Part shown: piece after piece, positions 9,081 to 17,630 of the stretch
Layout of the letters: each line of letters begins with the position of its first letter
Numbering within the stretch: the stretch's first letter is position 1
Made by a program: the position numbers and the translations under genes
Notes under the pieces: generated by a model
The model's input: only the letters and a program-made list of their open reading frames with translations
Database searches by the model: none
What the model was told of the DNA's origin: nothing
Source: Archaeoglobaceae archaeon
GTDB taxonomy: Archaea > Halobacteriota > Archaeoglobi > Archaeoglobales > Archaeoglobaceae
Assembly: GCA_027028145.1 (NCBI GenBank)
Contig: JALVJV010000021.1
Location: forward strand, 1 to 64,000
Length of the DNA: 64,000 nt
Direction of reading: 5' to 3'

Positions 9081-9527
9081 TCACTTCTTCTTCCTAACAA
9101 CTCCAACCGTCATACCCTTTCTGCCAGTAGATCTCGTCCTCTGCCCTCTAACCTTCTTACCCTTGGCATGCCTTATTCCTCTGTAGCACTTGATTCTGAT
9201 CATCCTCTCGATATCGATCATCCTCGCGAAGTCCACATCCTTAGCGAGCAGATGGAGGTCTTTGCCCGAATAAGGATCTTTTCTCCTGTTGAACATCCAA
9301 GACGGGATGTGCTGTTCAAGTTCCTCCTCGACGAACTTCCTTAGTCTCTCTATCGTTTCGTCGTCGAGCTCACCGAGCTTTTTATGGGCGTCCAAGCCCA
9401 ATGCGTTGACTATAGCCCTCGCCATCCTTAAGCCGATTCCCTTTATGCCGGTGAGAGCCACCATGACGCTCTTATTACCATCCAAATCCGTATCCGCAAT
9501 CCTGACGATATGCTTGAACTCCGTCAT
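9081..9527 (-). CDS. rps13: 30S ribosomal protein S13
   Basis: The 148-aa product is archaeal uS13: FKHIVRIADTDLDGNKSVM, ALTGIKGIGLRMARAIVNAL (the helix-hairpin-helix region), and the basic tail RGQRTRSTGRKGMTVGVVRK. It sits in the head of the small subunit and contacts tRNA and the large subunit. It is first in the rps13-rps4-rps11-rpoD unit. ATG 9527 is preceded by GGTGATGAA, and a TTTAAATA TATA box lies at 9562-9572. Confidence 0.98.
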   Translation of the reverse strand: MTEFKHIVRIADTDLDGNKSVMVALTGIKGIGLRMARAIVNALGLDAHKKLGELDDETIERLRKFVEEELEQHIPSWMFNRRKDPYSGKDLHLLAKDVDFARMIDIERMIRIKCYRGIRHAKGKKVRGQRTRSTGRKGMTVGVVRKKK

Positions 9528-9561
9528 TTCATCACCGCTAAGAGGACCGAATATTAAAACG

Positions 9562-9572
9562 ATATTTAAAAG
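9562..9572 (-). promoter_or_regulatory. TATA box of rps13-rps4-rps11-rpoD operon
   Basis: The minus strand reads TTTAAATATC about 38 bp upstream of rps13, leaving room for a short leader that holds the GGTGAT ribosome-binding site. Confidence 0.5.
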
Positions 9573-9713
9573 TTGTTGCTCGATGGTATATTAATCCGCA
9601 TATGCGAAGGGTAATGTTAGGTTACGCCTACGTTTAAAATTTCAAATTGCAATGGTTTAACTAAGCGAACTTTTTAATCAGCCAAATTACTCGACCCTAA
9701 GGGTTATTAATTT

Positions 9714-10247
9714 TTATAAAAGTCTAAAAATGCTGTCGGATGATACCGCATAGATCTCGACGTTCAACTTTTTAGTCTCGGAAATCACTTCTTTCCCTAT
9801 TCTCTCATCCGAAACTCCGAAAACTATCCTGAGCCTTCTCCCCGTTAATATCGGACTTTGGATTATCTTACTCCAAAGCTTTCTTATCTTCTTCAGCTTT
9901 CTGAGCAATCTTCTTTGATCCGTCTCTATCTCAACGAAGATAACTTCCTCATCCTTAACTATTACAGCATCCGGTCTGTATCCGATTTTTGAGAGTTTTG
10001 TCTGCTCCGACTCTAAATAGCAAGTCCCTCCGTCCTTCATCAGCTCTTCGATTAGCTTAACCTTTGCGGAGTAGTGATCTAACCCTTCCGTGCTCTTCCT
10101 CCTAAAGCTTTCGAGCTCACCAATGGCTATCTTTATCTCTTCGATCGCCCTTTCAATCGATTTGAAGTTCACTAACCTGTTAATGTTCTCCAACCTTTCG
10201 ACGATTTCTTCGAGCTCCCTCCTTAATCTTTCATTATCTCCCTGCAT
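9714..10247 (-). CDS. coiled-coil protein with PD-(D/E)XK-like domain, coupled to mutS
   Basis: The 177-aa product has a charged coiled coil (about residues 5-50) followed by an alpha/beta domain. That domain carries Arg-Pro-Asp93 (GYRPDAVIVKDEE), a hydrophobic strand ending in Glu106-Ile-Glu108 (VIFVEIETD), and then a lysine-rich helix (RRLLRKLKKIRKLWSKI). The order RPD...(V/I)E-x-E plus a basic helix resembles PD-(D/E)XK variants in which the lysine comes from a neighbouring helix; the fold is inferred. The ATG lies 25 bp inside the mutS 3' end, so translation is tightly coupled. No MutL is encoded nearby. It could supply the strand-nicking function for MutS, but an inactive or regulatory role cannot be excluded. 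Confidence 0.6.
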   Translation of the reverse strand: MQGDNERLRRELEEIVERLENINRLVNFKSIERAIEEIKIAIGELESFRRKSTEGLDHYSAKVKLIEELMKDGGTCYLESEQTKLSKIGYRPDAVIVKDEEVIFVEIETDQRRLLRKLKKIRKLWSKIIQSPILTGRRLRIVFGVSDERIGKEVISETKKLNVEIYAVSSDSIFRLL

Positions 10248-12703
10248 CTTCTCACGATCTTATCCAATTCAACCAAAGCCTGAATGGGTGTCAGGTTAAC
10301 CACATCTATCTTTGCTATCTCCCTCAAAAATGACGCGATGCTCTCATCAAAATCCGAACCCCTCATCTCAAGCAACTCGAAAGCCCTTTTTATAACTTCC
10401 TCCGGCAAATCCGCCATGCTTGCAACCTTAATCCCGTAGCTCTCGCTCGATGCACCTCTTCTAATCTTCCTATCGAATTCGATCTTACCGTTTTCTTCTT
10501 TAATTCCGAAGTGGTAATTCTTCACTCCCTCAAGCCTGTTTTCGAGCACGGAAAGCTCGTGGTAATGGGTTGCAAATAGCGTCTTAGCTCCTATTCTGTC
10601 GTGAATGTATTCCACTATTGCCCAAGCCAAACTCAAGCCGTCTTTTGTGCTCGTGCTTTTTCCAACTTCGTCGAGCAAAATTAGGCTTCTATTTGTGGCG
10701 TTTCTGAGTATCTTTGCTATCTCATCCATTTCAACCATGAAAGTGCTGTAACCTCTTGTTATGTCATCCACCGAGCCTATTCTCGTAAATATTCGATCTA
10801 CAATTCCTATAACAGCATAGCTTGCCGGAACGAAGCTTCCGATCTGAGCCAATATCGTGATCAAAGCCACCTGCCTCAGGTAAGTCGACTTTCCAGCCAT
10901 GTTTGGGCCGGTGATAATCAAAATCCTGCTTTTCTTATCTAAGGTAACGTCGTTAGGAACGAATTTGGTAGTTAGCTCTACGGTAGGATGCCTTCCGTCC
11001 CTTACGATTATGTCGTAGCCTTCGTTGACCTTCGGGCGGGTGTAGTTGTATAAAACCGCAACCTCTGCGAGAGATGCCAAAACGTCCAATTCTGCTATTC
11101 TGCTTGCGCAGTCCCTTATCCTATCAACATGCTTCGCAACCTCATTCCTAATGCTCTCGAATATCTCATATTCGAGGGATTTTATCTTCTCCTCGCAAGC
11201 CAGTATCTTCTCCTCCCTCTCCTCAAGCTCCGGAATCGTATACCTTTCGGCATTAACCAAGGTTTGCTTCCTCTTGTAATGCTTAGGAACCAATCTTATC
11301 TTCGATTTCGGAACTTCGATGTAGTATCCGAATACTGTGTTGTATCCGACCTTCAAGCTATCGATTCCAGTCTTTCTCCTTTCTCTCTCCTCTATCATCC
11401 TTATAAAGCTCTCATGCTCCTTCTTCAGATTCCTAAGCCTATCCAGTTCCTCGCTGAATCCATCCTTTATTATTCCGCCCTCCTTGACGGTTATGGGCGG
11501 ATCATCGACTATAGCGGAATCTATAAGCCTGCACACATCGTCGAGCGTGTCAAGATTCGATATTATGCTCCTAAGCTTCTTTGACGTGAAATTGAATTGC
11601 TTGAGCTTTGAAACGGCCTTTAGGGAGTTCTTCAAGGCAACCAGATCCCTTGCATTCGCAGATTTGAAGTCTATTCTGCTTACGATCCTCTCCAAATCGT
11701 AAACTTCCTTCAGTATCTCCCTTACGTTCTGCCTCAGGAAGGATTTCTCCTTAAGTTCTTCAACAGCATCGAGCCTGCTTTCGATTTCATCTATATCCAA
11801 CAGAGGTCTCTGAAGCCACTTCTTAAGCAACCTGCTACCCATAGCGGTTACGGTTCTATCCAAAACTTCGATGAGCGTCCCCCTTCTGCTTCCGTCTATT
11901 ATGTTCCTGAATATCTCCAAATTCCTTAGAGTCGTCGAATCGAGAACCATGTAATCTTGCGTTGAATACCTCTGCAATCTGAAGTTGAGGGTTTTAAGCA
12001 GAAGAGCATCCTTAACGTAGCTTAAAACAGCCCCGCAAGCTCTTATTGATGCGTTCGTAAGATCGAGATTCTTAGCTTCAGGAATCGACTCCAAAAGTTT
12101 TAGAGCATTCTCAACTGAGAACCTTTCGTTCTCAACCTTATGGACGGTCTTAACGATTTTTCTTATTTCGTTCGCAAAATCCTCATCGAAATCATCCGGA
12201 ATTATGCATTCAACAGGATTGAACTTCAAAATTTCGGCTATGACTTCATCCTTCGACGATACCGTTGTTGTGAAAAACTCACCGGTTGAAACGTCCAAAA
12301 AAGCTATTCCGTAGCCGTTATCCTCAACGACGGCCATCAGATAATTGTTTTCCTTCGTGAGAAGCTCCTCTTCGATAAGAGTTCCGGGAGTTATCACCCT
12401 TACGACTTCCCTTTTAACCAAACCCTTCGCTTTGGAAGGATCCTCAACCTGCTCGCATATCGCAACCTTGTAACCCTTCTCGATCAGCCTCTTTATGTAT
12501 GGAAACACAGAATGATGAGGAACTCCAGCCATCGGATGCTTTTTGTCTCTGGAAGTCAGAACTATGCCCAATTCCCGCGATGCAATCTCTGCATCCTCAT
12601 CGAATAGCTCGTAGAAGTCGCCTACTCTGAAAAATAGCAGGGCATCCTTATACTTTTGCTTAATTCTATAATACTGTTCCATCATTGGCGTCAGCTTTTT
12701 CAT
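10223..12703 (-). CDS. mutS: DNA mismatch repair protein MutS (bacterial MutS1 type)
   Basis: The 826-aa product has all MutS1 domains. The mismatch-binding domain carries the Phe30-Tyr-Glu32 motif (FRVGDFYELF). Connector, lever and clamp regions follow. The ATPase has Walker A GPNMAGKST at 599-607, Walker B LILLDE at 674-679, GKSTST in the signature loop, and THYHEL. Few hyperthermophilic archaea encode MutS1, so lateral acquisition is likely. The C-terminus (RCREIMKD) lacks the long tetramerisation tail of E. coli MutS. A TTTATATAG TATA element lies about 30 bp upstream. The downstream overlapping gene encodes a possible nuclease. Confidence 0.97.
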   Translation of the reverse strand: MKKLTPMMEQYYRIKQKYKDALLFFRVGDFYELFDEDAEIASRELGIVLTSRDKKHPMAGVPHHSVFPYIKRLIEKGYKVAICEQVEDPSKAKGLVKREVVRVITPGTLIEEELLTKENNYLMAVVEDNGYGIAFLDVSTGEFFTTTVSSKDEVIAEILKFNPVECIIPDDFDEDFANEIRKIVKTVHKVENERFSVENALKLLESIPEAKNLDLTNASIRACGAVLSYVKDALLLKTLNFRLQRYSTQDYMVLDSTTLRNLEIFRNIIDGSRRGTLIEVLDRTVTAMGSRLLKKWLQRPLLDIDEIESRLDAVEELKEKSFLRQNVREILKEVYDLERIVSRIDFKSANARDLVALKNSLKAVSKLKQFNFTSKKLRSIISNLDTLDDVCRLIDSAIVDDPPITVKEGGIIKDGFSEELDRLRNLKKEHESFIRMIEERERRKTGIDSLKVGYNTVFGYYIEVPKSKIRLVPKHYKRKQTLVNAERYTIPELEEREEKILACEEKIKSLEYEIFESIRNEVAKHVDRIRDCASRIAELDVLASLAEVAVLYNYTRPKVNEGYDIIVRDGRHPTVELTTKFVPNDVTLDKKSRILIITGPNMAGKSTYLRQVALITILAQIGSFVPASYAVIGIVDRIFTRIGSVDDITRGYSTFMVEMDEIAKILRNATNRSLILLDEVGKSTSTKDGLSLAWAIVEYIHDRIGAKTLFATHYHELSVLENRLEGVKNYHFGIKEENGKIEFDRKIRRGASSESYGIKVASMADLPEEVIKRAFELLEMRGSDFDESIASFLREIAKIDVVNLTPIQALVELDKIVRRCREIMKD

Positions 12704-12784
12704 TCAACTCAAGCGTTCGGCGAACAACTATATAAATGATGATTACCGAAAAGCAATTTATCTCATAAAATGGAAGTTTAAATC

Positions 12785-13225
12785 GTGCCCCGAAGAAAGA
12801 AGTGCAGATGGGTTTCGCTCGAACTGCCGAGTAAGATCGAAGGAGAGATAGAGATCTCGGCGGATGAACTTGAAGCTGTAAGGCTTGCGGATGTGGAGGG
12901 ATTGAGCCAAACCGAGGCCGCTAAACTCATGGGTATCAGTCAACCCACTTTCCACAGAATACTCAAAGAAGCGAGAAGGAAGATAGGGAAGGCTCTGATC
13001 GAGGGGCTGAATATTAGGGTTGTTGGAGGTGAGCACATAATGAGGAAGTTTAGGTGTTTCGACTGCGGATATGAGTGGGAGGAACCCTTCGGAACCGGAA
13101 GACCCGAAGCATGTCCGAAGTGCGGTAGCCCTAACATCCACAGAATAGATGCCGGAAGGGAAAGAGGTGGTGGCGGAGGTGGAAGAGGTAGAGGCTGGTG
13201 CGGGGGCAGAGGCAGGTTCGAATAG
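12785..13225 (+). CDS. DUF134 helix-turn-helix protein with zinc ribbon and Gly-rich tail
   Basis: The 146-aa product begins MPRRKKCRWVSLELP, like DUF134 proteins, and contains a sigma-70-region-4-like HTH (RLADVEGLSQTEAAKLMGIS, then TFHRILKEARRKIG). A C-terminal zinc ribbon follows (CFDCGYEW and CPKCGS), then a Gly/Arg-rich low-complexity tail. Such proteins are presumed DNA-binding regulators, and related ones often sit near dinitrogenase-iron-cofactor-type proteins, which I do not see here. The start is GTG 12785, with an AATTTATC TATA element about 26 bp upstream. It is divergent from mutS. Confidence 0.8.
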   Translation: MPRRKKCRWVSLELPSKIEGEIEISADELEAVRLADVEGLSQTEAAKLMGISQPTFHRILKEARRKIGKALIEGLNIRVVGGEHIMRKFRCFDCGYEWEEPFGTGRPEACPKCGSPNIHRIDAGRERGGGGGGRGRGWCGGRGRFE

Positions 13226-13268
13226 TCGACAACTCAAAGATTTAAATATCCGAAACCAATCTTAAGGC

Positions 13269-14087
13269 ATGTTTGAAAGGATCCTATTCGCAACCGACTT
13301 TTCGGAACCCAATCTGAAAATATTGGATTTTCTGCCGGAATTTAAAGAGATAGGAACCGAAGAGGTTGTTGTGGTTAGGGTGATTAATTTAAACAGGGTT
13401 GTAGGTGTTGCGGGCGGTATAAACATAGACGAATACGTCGAAGAGTGTAGGAGAGAGGCCGAATCTAAGCTTGCCGAGATCGTCGGCAGAATCGAGTGTT
13501 TGGGATTGAAGGCGAAGCCTGTAATTCCAATTCCCGCCGGAGATCCGGTAAACGAGATCATCAAGGCGGCTAAGGAAAGTGAGGCGAAGCTGATCCTGAT
13601 GGGTTCGAGGGGAAGGGGAATAATCAAGGAGATTCTGCTCGGTAGCGTTTCCGAAGGCGTTGCGAGGAAGTCTGACATCCCGGTGATGGTGATAAAGCAC
13701 AAGACGGAAGTTAAGAGGTTGTTCGATAAAATTCTCTACGCCCACGATCTGAAGGAACACTCCGAAAGGGTCATGAAATACGTCAAGTTCATTGCCGATA
13801 AAATCGGTAGCGAAATCGTCCTCGTCCACGTTGTTGAGAAGGGGGAGAAGTTGGCTGAGGAAAAGCTCAGATTTGTTGAGGACGAGTTGAGCGGATACAA
13901 ATTTAAAACGATTGTTCGGCACGGAACACCTCACAAGGAGATTTTGAAGGTATGCAACGAGGAGTCCGCAACATCCGTATTCATAGGAGGCGGAGTTCCG
14001 GAAACCGTAACCGAAAAACTCTTGGGAAGCACCGCCGATGCCATTTTGAGGTATTCAAAGGTTCCGGTTTTCGTCGCCAAGTCTTAA
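13269..14087 (+). CDS. tandem universal stress protein (UspA) domains
   Basis: The 272-aa product consists of two Usp folds. The first (residues 1-145: FERILFATDFSEPNLKILDF) ends with the nucleotide-binding signature GSRGRGIIKEILLGSVSE. The second (from ~150: FDKILYAHDLKEHSERVMKY) ends GGGVPETVTEKLLGSTADAI and is less complete. It is a probable ATP-binding stress protein of unknown target. The start ATG is 25 bp from a GATTTAAATATC TATA box (13238-13250), so the mRNA is probably leaderless. Confidence 0.9.
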   Translation: MFERILFATDFSEPNLKILDFLPEFKEIGTEEVVVVRVINLNRVVGVAGGINIDEYVEECRREAESKLAEIVGRIECLGLKAKPVIPIPAGDPVNEIIKAAKESEAKLILMGSRGRGIIKEILLGSVSEGVARKSDIPVMVIKHKTEVKRLFDKILYAHDLKEHSERVMKYVKFIADKIGSEIVLVHVVEKGEKLAEEKLRFVEDELSGYKFKTIVRHGTPHKEILKVCNEESATSVFIGGGVPETVTEKLLGSTADAILRYSKVPVFVAKS

Positions 14088-14119
14088 CCTTTTTATTTCC
14101 ATAATTCTTAATTTGGTGG

Positions 14120-16435
14120 ATGACCGTAAAGCAACTTATAGAAGAGGTCGAAAAAGCCACTGCAACCGCTGTTGAGAATAGGCACAGGTTTTTGGTGATG
14201 ATATGCTCGGAAAATGCGGAAGATCGAATCTTCAGACTTGCAAAGAGAGTCTACAGAAGATACTCCAAGGTGAAGGCTAAACTCGGGAAGGAGGATGAAG
14301 AAAGAGAAATTCTAATCGCCGGAAGGTCATCCTTCTTGGAAAAAGCTCAGAAGTTTTTTTCCGGTAAGTTCGTTCACTATAAGGAATCACCTTCCGTCTT
14401 GGGCGAAACTTATTCTTCCCTTCTAATCGACTTCACCGAAGGCTTTCACCCCAACGATTTGGGGATAATAGTTGAAACGATAGCCGAAGGTGGAATTATA
14501 ATCGCCATTTCGCCTCCCATTCATGCTTGGAACAATTTGGTAAGCAAGTGGCACGAAGAACTGGTTAGCGAGCCTTACAGCGTTGAGGATGTGGTTCCCC
14601 GATTCTACAGACGTTTCATAAGAAGGACTCTGCAGGCTGAGGGAATAATAGTTTTTGATGCGGACAAGAGGGAGGTCGTAAAGGGATACGAATTCAGAAA
14701 GGTCGAGGAATCGAGAGAAGAGATAAGGATTCCTGAAGAGGAAAGGGAGATAAACAGGAAGCTATACAAGCTATGTGCAACTCAGGATCAGGTTAGGGTG
14801 CTCGAGCTGTTCGAACACTTCTTCGACAGAAAAAGGGATAGGAAGGCTGTTGTTATTACGGCAGATAGGGGAAGAGGTAAAACGGCAGTTCTCGGAATCG
14901 TAACGCCATACCTAATATGGCGAATGTATAAGGTTCTGAAAAGACCCGTTAGGATTATGGTCGTTGCTCCCACCCCCTATGCTGTCCAAACATTCTTCAA
15001 GTTCCTGAAGAGGGGGTTGGTTCGCTACGGAATCAAATACAGAGTTAAGGAATCGAACGGGCTAACCACGGTTGTAAACTCGAAGTTTGCGAGGGTTGAA
15101 TATGTAGTTCCAAGGAGGGCTATAGTTGAAAAGGATTTAGCTGACATAGTGATAGTCGACGAAGCCGCCGGAATAGACGTTCCGGTTTTGTGGAAGATCT
15201 CCGAGGGTGTGAAATATATTATCTTCTCGACAACGATCCACGGATACGAAGGAGCAGGAAGGGGGTTCAGCATCAGATTTCTGAGAAAGCTTGAGAAGGA
15301 TGAGACTATAGAGATCGAAAAGATACATCTGACCGAACCTATCAGATACGGAAAGGGTGATCCGATCGAGAAGTGGCTATACGATGTTCTACTGCTGGAT
15401 GCACAGCCCGCCGAGTTGACGGAGGAAGATGTAAACGCAATAAGGGAAGGAAGGCTAGAGTTCGAGTTCTTGGATAAGGATAAGCTGTTTGCGGATGAGA
15501 ATTTGCTCAGGGAGTTCTTCGGAATATACGTCTTAGCACATTACAGGAACAGACCTTCAGACATAGTTATCTTAGCGGATATGCCGAACCACTTAGCCTT
15601 CAGGGTTGCAGTGAACGGCAAAACAGTTTGTTCTCTGCATGTAGCGGTTGAAGGCAGGATGGACGATGAGACGATAAAAAAGATGGCTGAAGGCTACAAG
15701 CCGAGAGGTCAGATAATTCCCGATATCATTCTGAAGCACTATTGGGATTACGAGTTTCCGAAGCTTGTCGGAATAAGAATAGTCAGAATTGCCACTCATC
15801 CGAGCGTAATGAACATGGGAATCGGAAGCTTCGCCCTGCAGAAGATCGTGGAATGGGCGCAATCGAAGGATATGGACTGGGTAGGTTCGGGTTTCGGAGT
15901 TTCGCCCGAGTTGATGAGATTCTGGATAAAGAACGGATTTTATCCGGTTCACATAACACCGCAGAGAAACGAAGTTTCCGGAGAGCATACGCTCGTAGTC
16001 ATAAGGCCTTTGAAGCCCCACGTATACAGCAAGGTTGAGGATATAAATGCGGACTTCACGAGAAGGCTGATCGAATACTTAAGCGATGAGCTTAGCGATT
16101 TGGAAACCGAAACCGCTGTGGGCTTGCTCAGGAGTCTCATGAAGGATGCGAACATTCCTAAGCCGGAATTCGGAAAGGTTGAGAAGAAGAGGATAAAGAA
16201 GTATTTCCACGGGATGAGCCTCTACGAATACGTGTCGGATGTCATAAGACCTCTCGTGAGGTATTACTACTCGAAGACGGATCGAGTCGATCTGAGCGAT
16301 GAGGAAGAGATATTGGTGGTCGGCAAGTGCCTTCAGCTTAAGAAGTGGAGGGAGTTCGGAGAGAACTTCAAGGTCTACAAGGCTTTGCTCAAAGCTCTGA
16401 AGAAGATATGGGAGTGGTTCAGCGAAGAGGCATGA
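14120..16435 (+). CDS. tmcA: tRNA(Met) cytidine acetyltransferase
   Basis: TmcA makes N4-acetylcytidine in RNA using acetyl-CoA and ATP; archaeal homologues act on tRNA and more widely at CCG sites. The 771-aa product shows the expected modules: an N-terminal DUF1726-like domain, an RNA helicase-type ATPase (Walker A ADRGRGKTAV, Walker B VIVDEAAGIDV), a GNAT acetyltransferase core (IRIVRIATHPSVMNMGIGSF), and a C-terminal tRNA-binding tail. ATG 14120 follows GGTGG. The TGA stop lies against the TATA box of argJ. Confidence 0.95.
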   Translation: MTVKQLIEEVEKATATAVENRHRFLVMICSENAEDRIFRLAKRVYRRYSKVKAKLGKEDEEREILIAGRSSFLEKAQKFFSGKFVHYKESPSVLGETYSSLLIDFTEGFHPNDLGIIVETIAEGGIIIAISPPIHAWNNLVSKWHEELVSEPYSVEDVVPRFYRRFIRRTLQAEGIIVFDADKREVVKGYEFRKVEESREEIRIPEEEREINRKLYKLCATQDQVRVLELFEHFFDRKRDRKAVVITADRGRGKTAVLGIVTPYLIWRMYKVLKRPVRIMVVAPTPYAVQTFFKFLKRGLVRYGIKYRVKESNGLTTVVNSKFARVEYVVPRRAIVEKDLADIVIVDEAAGIDVPVLWKISEGVKYIIFSTTIHGYEGAGRGFSIRFLRKLEKDETIEIEKIHLTEPIRYGKGDPIEKWLYDVLLLDAQPAELTEEDVNAIREGRLEFEFLDKDKLFADENLLREFFGIYVLAHYRNRPSDIVILADMPNHLAFRVAVNGKTVCSLHVAVEGRMDDETIKKMAEGYKPRGQIIPDIILKHYWDYEFPKLVGIRIVRIATHPSVMNMGIGSFALQKIVEWAQSKDMDWVGSGFGVSPELMRFWIKNGFYPVHITPQRNEVSGEHTLVVIRPLKPHVYSKVEDINADFTRRLIEYLSDELSDLETETAVGLLRSLMKDANIPKPEFGKVEKKRIKKYFHGMSLYEYVSDVIRPLVRYYYSKTDRVDLSDEEEILVVGKCLQLKKWREFGENFKVYKALLKALKKIWEWFSEEA

Positions 16436-16446
16436 TTTAAAAATAC
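16435..16446 (+). promoter_or_regulatory. TATA box of argJ, abutting the tmcA stop codon
   Basis: ATTTAAAAATAC begins on the last base of the tmcA TGA. Its centre is about 25 bp from argJ ATG 16465, consistent with a leaderless mRNA. Confidence 0.6.
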
Positions 16447-16464
16447 GTAGTGGTATCGTCTATC

Positions 16465-17619
16465 ATGATCACGGCAGTAGAAGGAGTTAAATGCTACGGA
16501 ATTAAGGAGGGAAAGAACGGATTGGGGATAGTAGTTTGCAAGGGGAAGGTTGCGGGGGTTTTTACGAAAAACAGGTTTAAAGCGGCTCCGGTTATAATCA
16601 CTCAGGAGCACGTTAAATCGGGGGAAATAGAAGGGATAATCGTAAACAGCGGGAATGCTAACGCTTTTACCGGAGAAGAGGGCTTGAGAAATGCAAAGAG
16701 GATGGCCGAACTCCTCGCGAAAAAGCTTAAAGTTCCGATTCACAAGATCGCGGTAGCTTCGACGGGCGTAATAGGTGTTCAGTTGGACATGGAATGGATA
16801 GAAAGTAAGTTCGAAGAGGTTTTTGCAAACCTTGGAACGAGCAGAGATCATGCTTTAAGCTTTGCAAAATCAATCATGACGACCGATTCCTTTCCGAAGG
16901 AATGTTTGATTAGAGATCAGTTTACGATAGCGGGTGTTGCCAAGGGGGCTGGAATGATAGCACCGAACATGGCTACGATGCTCGCTTTCATATTCACGGA
17001 TGCAGATTTTGAGCCTGAGGAGCTTCGCGATATGCTTAGGAGAGCCGTGGACAGATCTTTCAACGTCACTGTTGTGGACGGAGACACTTCAACTAACGAC
17101 ATGGTTTTGCTAATAGCAACCGGAAAAAAGAAGGTCGATAGGAGGATTTTCGAGAAAAGGCTGACTGAAGTTTGCATAGATCTTGCGAAGAAGATCGCAA
17201 GGGATGGAGAAGGAGCAACGAAGTTTATGGAGGTTAGAGTCGAAGGAGCTAAGAACGATGAAGAAGCTTTTAAAGCGGCGAAAACCGTGGCATCTTCTTT
17301 GCTCGTAAAAACCGCTATATTCGGAAACGATCCGAATTGGGGTAGGATCGTAGCGGCTTTGGGTTATTCCGGCGTTGAGGTTAGCGAGAATCTCGATCTT
17401 TCGATTGAGGGCTTTAAAGATGGAAACGCTGTGGGTAGCGTCGATCTCGTTAGAAACGGAAGATCGATGACGAACGAGGATAAGGCGAGAAAGATAATGG
17501 AGAAGAGCGATGAAATATTGCTTAAAATAGATCTTAAGGTTGGAAAGGGCAAGGGCTATGCGTTCGGATGCGATTTGAGCTACGAATACGTAAGAATAAA
17601 CTCCGAATACACCACCTGA
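16465..17619 (+). CDS. argJ: glutamate N-acetyltransferase / ornithine acetyltransferase
   Basis: ArgJ transfers the acetyl group from N-acetylornithine to glutamate in the cyclic arginine pathway; bifunctional forms also use acetyl-CoA. The 384-aa precursor cleaves itself before the Thr in the conserved KGAGMIAPNMATMLAFI segment to give alpha and beta chains. Other family motifs are NSGNANAFTGEEG, ASTGVIG and NDPNWGRIVAALGYSG. ATG 16465 (MITAVEGVKCYG) is preferred over an upstream GTG because of TATA spacing. The downstream hydrolase gene begins 11 bp after the stop. Confidence 0.96.
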   Translation: MITAVEGVKCYGIKEGKNGLGIVVCKGKVAGVFTKNRFKAAPVIITQEHVKSGEIEGIIVNSGNANAFTGEEGLRNAKRMAELLAKKLKVPIHKIAVASTGVIGVQLDMEWIESKFEEVFANLGTSRDHALSFAKSIMTTDSFPKECLIRDQFTIAGVAKGAGMIAPNMATMLAFIFTDADFEPEELRDMLRRAVDRSFNVTVVDGDTSTNDMVLLIATGKKKVDRRIFEKRLTEVCIDLAKKIARDGEGATKFMEVRVEGAKNDEEAFKAAKTVASSLLVKTAIFGNDPNWGRIVAALGYSGVEVSENLDLSIEGFKDGNAVGSVDLVRNGRSMTNEDKARKIMEKSDEILLKIDLKVGKGKGYAFGCDLSYEYVRINSEYTT

Positions 17620-17630
17620 GAGGTGTCGGT

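Noticed and set aside
9690-9705. ACCCTAAGGGT palindrome after the PD-(D/E)XK-like gene as a terminator hairpin
   Set aside because: The stem is short and on the minus strand it is not followed by a clear T run.
12758-13237. 159-aa minus-strand frame opposite the DUF134 gene
   Set aside because: It is Ala/Pro/Ser-rich antisense to a gene with clear HTH and zinc-ribbon motifs. The glycine tail of that gene explains the open antisense frame.
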